A DNA stretch of 64,000 bases, taken from contig NC_091034.1 in the NCBI RefSeq assembly GCF_041296385.1, forward strand, positions 1,996,807 through 2,060,806, written 5' to 3'. Shown piece after piece: positions 58,740 through 64,000 of the stretch (position 1 is its first letter; each line of letters opens with the position of its first letter). The notes below the pieces were generated by a model. The model was not told where the DNA came from, ran no database searches, and saw nothing but the letters and a program-made list of their open reading frames with translations. The translations under genes were made by a program, and so were the position numbers. The stretch comes from Aphelocoma coerulescens (lineage: Eukaryota; Chordata; Aves; Passeriformes; Corvidae).

Positions 58740-61700
58740 TTAGTTTGATGGTTTGTCTGGAGGTTTCTTCTCTTCAATTGGTGGTGTTACTGGACCCTTC
58801 ACCCTCTTGACATGCGTCCAGCCCTTTTCAAATGTCCGGACAGCTGTTTCAGTGGTTAGCTGGACCTGAAATGGACCTTCCCAGGATGGGGTTAATGACT
58901 TTTCTTTCCAGGATTTTATTAACACCCAGTCACCTGGATTGATGTGATGTAAATTAAAATCAAGTGGGGGAGTTTGTGGTAGAAAACCTCTTTCCCTTAG
59001 CAACTCTAGATTTTTGGCAATTATCTGTACATATTGTTGTACACTGGTGTTTCCACACTCTTTCACATTCAACTCTTGTGGTGTAGCAAGGTAGGGTAAT
59101 CCATACAACATCTCATATGGTGAACAACCCAAATCAGATCTTGGCTGTGTCCTAATTCTAAGAAGAGCAAGTGGAAGGCATTTTACCCAGGTCCATTTTG
59201 TTTCCAGCATTAATTTTGTGAGGGTGTTCTTGATTGCCTGGTTCATCCGTTCCACTCTCCCAGAGCTCTGTGGATGCCACGGGGTGTGTAATCTCCAATT
59301 TGTTCCTAATTGCTGAGCCAATTGTTGTACAATTTGAGAGGTAAAATGAGTACCTCGATCTGAATCTATGCGGTGGACTATCCCATAACGGGGGATAATT
59401 TGCTCGAGGATCACCTTACTCACTGTCTGGGCTGTTGCATTGACAGTTGGAATAGCTTCCACCCAGTGGGTAAGGTGATCAACGATTACCAATAGGTATT
59501 TCCACCTCTGGACAGGAGGCATTTCTGTAAAGTCAATTTGAATGTTTTGGAAAGGCCTGATTGCTAATTCAATTCCTCCGCCCGTGTTCTTTTTCATTAC
59601 CTTTTTGTTAACTTTTTGACAGATTACACAGTCCCGGGTTATTTGGTTGGCTATTTCATAAACACCAGTGCATCCAAAGGTTCTGAGATAGTGATCCGCC
59701 AGAGCCTTTGAACCCCAATGATTGCTTTGGTGAATATTTTGTAGAATTTCTCGGGTTAAATTTTTGTTTAAAATTTGGCGTTTATCTGGTAAATACCAGC
59801 GGCCTTGAGAATCCTCATTGGCACCAATTAAAACTAATTTCTGTTTTTCCTGATCAGTAAAAATGGGCGTGGGTAAAATGTTAGTTTGTGGAATAGTGTC
59901 AGATGTGGTGGTGTTAGTTGGAAGTTGGTTTACTTCCATCACTTTTACCTCTTCTTCCACTGCTGCTTCTTTTGCTGCCAAGTCTGCTAGGTTGTTCCCC
60001 CGAGCTTCTTTTGTGGTTCCCGATTGATGACCTGGAATATGCACCACTGAGATCACCTGAGGCAGTTGCAGTGCTTTTAGAATTTTTAGGATCAATTCCT
60101 TATGTAGGATATCTTTCCCTTTGGTGTTTAGGAACCCCCTTTCGGACCAGATTTTTCCAAAGGTGTGGACTACGCCATAAGCGTATCTGGAGTCAGTGTA
60201 AATGGTCCCGATGCTTCCTGCTAGTCGGTGGAGTGCTTTTTCTAGGGCATAGAGCTCACAGACCTGAGCTGACCAGGTTGGTGGCAATCTGCCCTTTTCT
60301 AGCACACACATTTGGTGTCCATCGACCACTGAATAGCCAGAGCATCGCTTTCCATCCACCACTCGAGATGACCCGTCAATGAAGAGGATTTCCCCTTCAT
60401 TGAGGGGACAGTCCACTAGGTCCTCTCTGACTTTTGTTTGGATATCAATTATCTCAATGCAATTGTGTTCAATTTCTTTTTCTGATGGGGTCCCATAAAG
60501 AAATTGAGCTGGATTTTGGTGTGTACACACAACTAACCTCAGGTGGTCTGAGTGCATGAGAATGGCTTCATATTTGACTATTCTTGGGTCAGTTAACCAC
60601 TCTGCAGCCCTGTGAGCTAAAATGGTTTTGATTGAGTGTGGTGTATGCACTGTCAAGTCTCCACCAAAAATGAGTTTTTGACTCTCCGAGACCAGAACAG
60701 CTGCTGCGGCGATGGACTGGATGCAGACGGGCCATCCTCTGGACACTGGATCCAGTAATTTGGAAAGAAAAGCAACTGGCTTCCTGACTCCACCCCACTC
60801 CTGGGTCAAGACGCCATAGGCAACTCCCTTCTCCACATTAACAAATAGATCGAAGGGTTTTTCTAGTGAAGGAAGGCTTAAAACAGGTGCTTTTGTTAAT
60901 TTCTCTTTCAGATTTTGTAATTTTTGTGTGTCTGAATTAGTCCAATTAAAAGGTTCTTCTTCTATTAGTTTTTCATATAAAAATTTGGCAGATTGTGAAT
61001 ACTGATCAATCCACAGTCTGCAGTATCCAAATAGGCCTAATAATTGCCGAATTTCTCGTTTTGAAGTTGGAGGTGGTAGATTTAGGATTCCTTCTACTCT
61101 TTCAGCACTGAGTTTTTTTGTGCCATGGCCAATTAGATGTCCCAAATACTTCACCTCCTGTAGCACAAATTGTAATTTAGGTTTTGACACCCTCAGCCCG
61201 TTCCTCCCTAGAAAATTCAGTAACTGAATTGTAGCAGTTCTTACCATAGACTCCTGTTCCCCAGAGAGGAGCAGGTCGTCTACGTACTGAGTTACCTGAA
61301 TCCCTTCGGGTGGAGAAAAGGAACTTAGCAAATCTTCTAGCGCTTGGCCAAAGAGTGTGGGTGACTCGGTGTAACCCTGAGGCAGGCGAGTCCAGCGCAG
61401 CTGCTGCTTCCGTCCAGTGTCTGGATCCTCCCAGGTAAATGCAAAGATGTCTCTGCAATGAGAATCTAGAGGACATGACCAGAAAGCATCTTTAAGGTCA
61501 ATAACAGAGAACCAGGCATGTGCTGGGGGTACCCGACTCAGGAGTGTATAGGGGTCCTGCACCAGTGGGTACCTGGTTTGGACTCTCTTATTGACCTCAC
61601 GCAGATCTTGTACAAGCCGGAATGACTTATCTGGTTTCTGGACAGCCAAAATTGGAGTGTTGTAACTGGATTTGCAGGTCTCAAGAATTCCATCTTGTAA

Positions 61701-62252
61701 TAAGTCCATGATAACAGGCTTCAGGCCCTTTCTTTTGTCCTTGGAGAGGGGATATTGTGGTACACGTACTGGCTGGCTATTTGGGAGCAACTCAATTGTT
61801 AGAGGTGTGATGTCCATTTTTCCCCGGTTGCCAGGTTTGGCCCACACTACCGGGTTAATGTGTTGCTCATCTACTAAAGATAAAACAAACAATTTAGTGG
61901 TCATTTTTCCACCCTGCGGTACCACCCCAACCCTCAGAGGTATTTGGAAGTCACGTCCTAAAAGATTGATCCCAGCTTGAGGTAGGTATAGCACATCCCC
62001 TGTATGGGTACGTCCTTGTATGGAAAGGATTACATTTTTAATTACAGGAACAGCAAAGCTTTCACCATTAGCACCATATATATCTAGTGTATCTTGAGAA
62101 ATAAAACATCCTGGAGGTGTTTCAGTGACACAGGTTCTTTCAGCACCTGTGTCCACTAAAAACTCCACTTGTTGTCTCTGGGGTCCAGCTTCTAATTTTA
62201 TCAAGGGCTCTTTAAGATGTTTTTGCCCCAGAGAATAAAGCCCCTGACCCCT
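58740..62252 (-). CDS. pol: Pol: protease, reverse transcriptase, RNase H, integrase
   Basis: The frame is open from the codon after the gag UGA to a stop at 58740. Numbered from 62204, the protease DTGA is at about 18-21. Reverse transcriptase shows an aspartate in VIDLKDAF (about 236), LPQG (about 274) and YVDD (about 307). RNase H shows FIDGSS (about 607), YTDSRYA and NLADLAA. Integrase has an HHCC zinc region (about 825-865), the D,D(35)E triad in IDFTE, DSDRG and GRVERMN (about 888, 948, 982), and a C-terminal GPF domain. No stop or frameshift interrupts it and all catalytic residues are present. There is no ATG at the start of protease, as expected for a protein made only as Gag-Pol. 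It encodes the enzymes of reverse transcription and integration; whether it is active is not known. Confidence 0.93.
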   Translation of the reverse strand, partial: RGQGLYSLGQKHLKEPLIKLEAGPQRQQVEFLVDTGAERTCVTETPPGCFISQDTLDIYGANGESFAVPVIKNVILSIQGRTHTGDVLYLPQAGINLLGRDFQIPLRVGVVPQGGKMTTKLFVLSLVDEQHINPVVWAKPGNRGKMDITPLTIELLPNSQPVRVPQYPLSKDKRKGLKPVIMDLLQDGILETCKSSYNTPILAVQKPDKSFRLVQDLREVNKRVQTRYPLVQDPYTLLSRVPPAHAWFSVIDLKDAFWSCPLDSHCRDIFAFTWEDPDTGRKQQLRWTRLPQGYTESPTLFGQALEDLLSSFSPPEGIQVTQYVDDLLLSGEQESMVRTATIQLLNFLGRNGLRVSKPKLQFVLQEVKYLGHLIGHGTKKLSAERVEGILNLPPPTSKREIRQLLGLFGYCRLWIDQYSQSAKFLYEKLIEEEPFNWTNSDTQKLQNLKEKLTKAPVLSLPSLEKPFDLFVNVEKGVAYGVLTQEWGGVRKPVAFLSKLLDPVSRGWPVCIQSIAAAAVLVSESQKLIFGGDLTVHTPHSIKTILAHRAAEWLTDPRIVKYEAILMHSDHLRLVVCTHQNPAQFLYGTPSEKEIEHNCIEIIDIQTKVREDLVDCPLNEGEILFIDGSSRVVDGKRCSGYSVVDGHQMCVLEKGRLPPTWSAQVCELYALEKALHRLAGSIGTIYTDSRYAYGVVHTFGKIWSERGFLNTKGKDILHKELILKILKALQLPQVISVVHIPGHQSGTTKEARGNNLADLAAKEAAVEEEVKVMEVNQLPTNTTTSDTIPQTNILPTPIFTDQEKQKLVLIGANEDSQGRWYLPDKRQILNKNLTREILQNIHQSNHWGSKALADHYLRTFGCTGVYEIANQITRDCVICQKVNKKVMKKNTGGGIELAIRPFQNIQIDFTEMPPVQRWKYLLVIVDHLTHWVEAIPTVNATAQTVSKVILEQIIPRYGIVHRIDSDRGTHFTSQIVQQLAQQLGTNWRLHTPWHPQSSGRVERMNQAIKNTLTKLMLETKWTWVKCLPLALLRIRTQPRSDLGCSPYEMLYGLPYLATPQELNVKECGNTSVQQYVQIIAKNLELLRERGFLPQTPPLDFNLHHINPGDWVLIKSWKEKSLTPSWEGPFQVQLTTETAVRTFEKGWTHVKRVKGPVTPPIEEKKPPDKPSN

Positions 62253-62256
62253 TCAG
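62240..62256 (-). other. Gag-pol junction: in-frame UGA with readthrough-like context
   Basis: The gag stop TGA occupies 62255-62253 on the minus strand. The same frame continues open for 16 codons into protease. The downstream bases (aggggtcaggggc) resemble the G-rich start of the gammaretroviral readthrough signal, which in murine-type viruses follows UAG. Confidence 0.75.
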
Positions 62257-63971
62257 TTGTTCAAAATTTGTCCCTCCATTTGAAGGACTCCTTGATCTCT
62301 CTGCTTTTTAAAACAGTACCACTGCCCGTGGCCTGGTTTATTACAGTATGTGCAAATTAACCTCTCAGGTCTTTGAACAATTGGGGTAGATTGTTTATTG
62401 CAAACACAAACCTGTGGCTGTTGCTGAGAGCAGATTTGGGTTTGCTGTTGTGGGATGCCCCTTTGGGAAGTTCTTTGTGTAGGAGGATTGTGGATTGGAG
62501 CATTAGTACTGTTATTCATTATTCGGCTTTTAGCCTTCATCCTCTCTTCATCCCTCCTAACAAAGACTTTTTGGGCTTCCTCCAGTAATTCATCTAGTTC
62601 CCTCTCTGGCCATTTTTCCAATTTTTCTAATTTTTTCCTGATGTCAGGCCAGGAGTGAAGCACAAAATGTACCTTTAGCATAGTTTTGCCTCCCTCACTG
62701 TCTAAGTCAATGACAGAATAAAGTTGAATGTTATTCCTTAACCGAGCCATCCAAGCTGTTGGGGACTCATCCTTTTCCTGTTCCCCACAAAATGCTTTTT
62801 TCATATTATTAACTCGAGGAACAGCTTCTCTAATCCCTTTTATAATTAAATTTCTGTAGTCTTTCATGTTCCTCCTGCCCTCTTCTGAATTTGGGTTCCA
62901 TTCAGGGTCTGTCAGTGGTAATTTTTGTTCTCCAATTGGGCCCTGATTAGAATTATTTTCTCTGTCCCAGACTGTCACTCCTGCAGCTCTAATCAATTTT
63001 CTTTCCTCAATGGTGAATAAGGAGTGAAGGATGGATTGTATCTCTCCCCAATTATAAATATTAGGGCCGAGGAATTGATCAAATTGGTCAGCTAGACCAA
63101 TGGGGTCAGCCATCAGACTTTTCATTTCTTTTTTAAATTCCCGTACCTCAGATGAAGCTAGAGGTACAACTACATAACCAATTCCTCCTTGAGCATTTCC
63201 CATGGGTACCTCCCTAAGAGGTAAAATTTTAGACTCATGGGGAGTGCTAAGGCAGGTGGGACAGTCAGGTGTTTTAAATGATTTCTTTCTAGTGCAAGAT
63301 GCTGGGCCATCCTGGCTAGAAGAAATCCTTTGTCTGGTTGTCTTTTTGTGAGAGCAGGAAGGAACAGAATTTTCTTTTTCACTTTCATTCTCATTTTCTG
63401 AGTCCCTTTCGATTGGGTGGCTCGATGAAGGAAGGACCCTTTCTTGTTCAATTTGGACCCTCCTTTCTGGAGGAGTTACTGGAGGAAGGTAGTCTAGGGG
63501 GTCCCACTTTGGTTTATTTAATTTAGGTTTTTGTTTTTCTTTCTGTTTGTGTTCTTCTGCAATGGAAAAAATTTGGTTTGAATTTTTATTAAGTCCAATT
63601 GAATTAGATTTAGTTTCCTCTTCCAATTCTAATTTTTTGCTTTGGTCTTCATTTTGTTTTTGCCAATAATTTAACCAAATTTTAGCATAGTCTAATTCAT
63701 CAGAATGTTTTGGAGCTTTGTAATGTACATAAGAATGCAAAGCCTCACAAAGCCATTTTTCAGAAGACCCATACTTGGGCCATTTGAGACCATCTTTGTT
63801 AATTTTATGTTTTGGCTACTTAAAAACACAGTACCTAATCATTTGACACTGGTCTTTTTCTTTAGTTAAAAGATTTTCTTCCCACTTTAGGAGCATTTGC
63901 CCTAACGGACTGTCTGGGAAGATTTTGTATTTCTTCATTAGGTCTTTCTTTTTGCTATTCGCTTGTCCCAT
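62253..63971 (-). pseudogene. gag: Gag polyprotein with one premature stop in matrix
   Basis: The initiation codon at 63971-63969 has Gly2 (MGQ, myristoylation type). The frame is interrupted at codon 52 by TAG (63818-63816), then stays open to the UGA at 62253. Without that stop it would span about 572 codons, normal for gammaretroviral Gag. Downstream are a Pro- and Glu/Ser-rich region with LPPVTPP, a capsid-like region, a charged helix-rich stretch, and one C-X2-C-X4-H-X4-C zinc knuckle at about 62318-62360. The role is virion assembly and RNA packaging. The TAG should abolish full-length Gag and therefore Gag-Pol from this copy unless it is read through. It could also be a sequencing error or a polymorphism. 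Confidence 0.85.
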
Positions 63972-64000
63972 TTTGTTACTGGGAAGCAAACAAGCAGCTA

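Larger units (their letters stand above)
55653..64000 (-). mobile_element. Endogenous gammaretrovirus-like provirus, partial (5' LTR off window)
   Basis: In order on the minus strand, the element runs from a few bases of leader through gag (from 63971), a UGA, pol, env, polypurine tract and LTR. The integrase order, the single Gag zinc knuckle, the in-frame gag/pol stop and the CWVC/CX7CC Env put it with gammaretrovirus-type (class I) elements. The Env is of the kind found in reticuloendotheliosis-type and type-D-interference viruses. Pol and env are uninterrupted. Gag has one early stop. This suggests a relatively recent insertion. Confidence 0.9.

Overview
The window is vertebrate nuclear DNA, almost certainly from a bird and probably from a GC-rich microchromosome. 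The evidence is multi-exon genes with canonical GT/AG splice sites, many CR1-type LINE fragments with the avian CR1 3' tail, LTR elements, CpG-island promoters, and a gene order matching the human 1p36.21 block read in the opposite direction. A passerine is plausible but not proven by the sequence.

Layout. 1-0.83 kb is a CR1 fragment. 1.38-8.2 kb is CASP9 on the + strand (10 coding exons, about 420 aa). Its start codon sits directly after a 400-bp GC-rich minisatellite. 8.6-16.8 kb holds a tandem duplication carrying two chymotrypsin C/elastase-2-type serine protease genes on the - strand. The two are practically identical over 1,869 bp (one mismatch found by eye) although the DNA flanking them has clearly diverged. 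17.1-21.9 kb is EFHD2 (-, 4 exons) with a CpG island. 23.6-41.4 kb is FHAD1 (-, at least 26 coding exons; FHA domain plus long coiled coil). Its introns hold CR1 copies, a solo LTR nested in a CR1, and a long (AAGG)n tract.

41.5-55.6 kb has no recognisable protein gene. It holds CR1 fragments, pyrimidine-rich and (CCCCT)n tracts, AT-rich DNA, and at 48.4-49.35 kb a CpG island. That island contains NRF1-like palindromes and a regular array of seven YY1-type sites spaced about 40 bp apart.

55.65-64.0 kb is most of an endogenous gammaretrovirus-like provirus on the - strand. A 3' LTR, intact env and intact pol are present, with gag up to its initiation codon; the 5' LTR lies outside the window. 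Gag and pol share one frame and are separated by a single UGA. Gag also has a premature stop early in matrix.

Functionally, CASP9 (initiator caspase), the pancreatic proteases, EFHD2 (Ca2+-binding adaptor) and FHAD1 (coiled-coil protein) are neighbours by ancient synteny, not members of one pathway. The observations most worth following are the homogenised protease pair, the phased YY1 array, and the young provirus with a UGA gag/pol junction.
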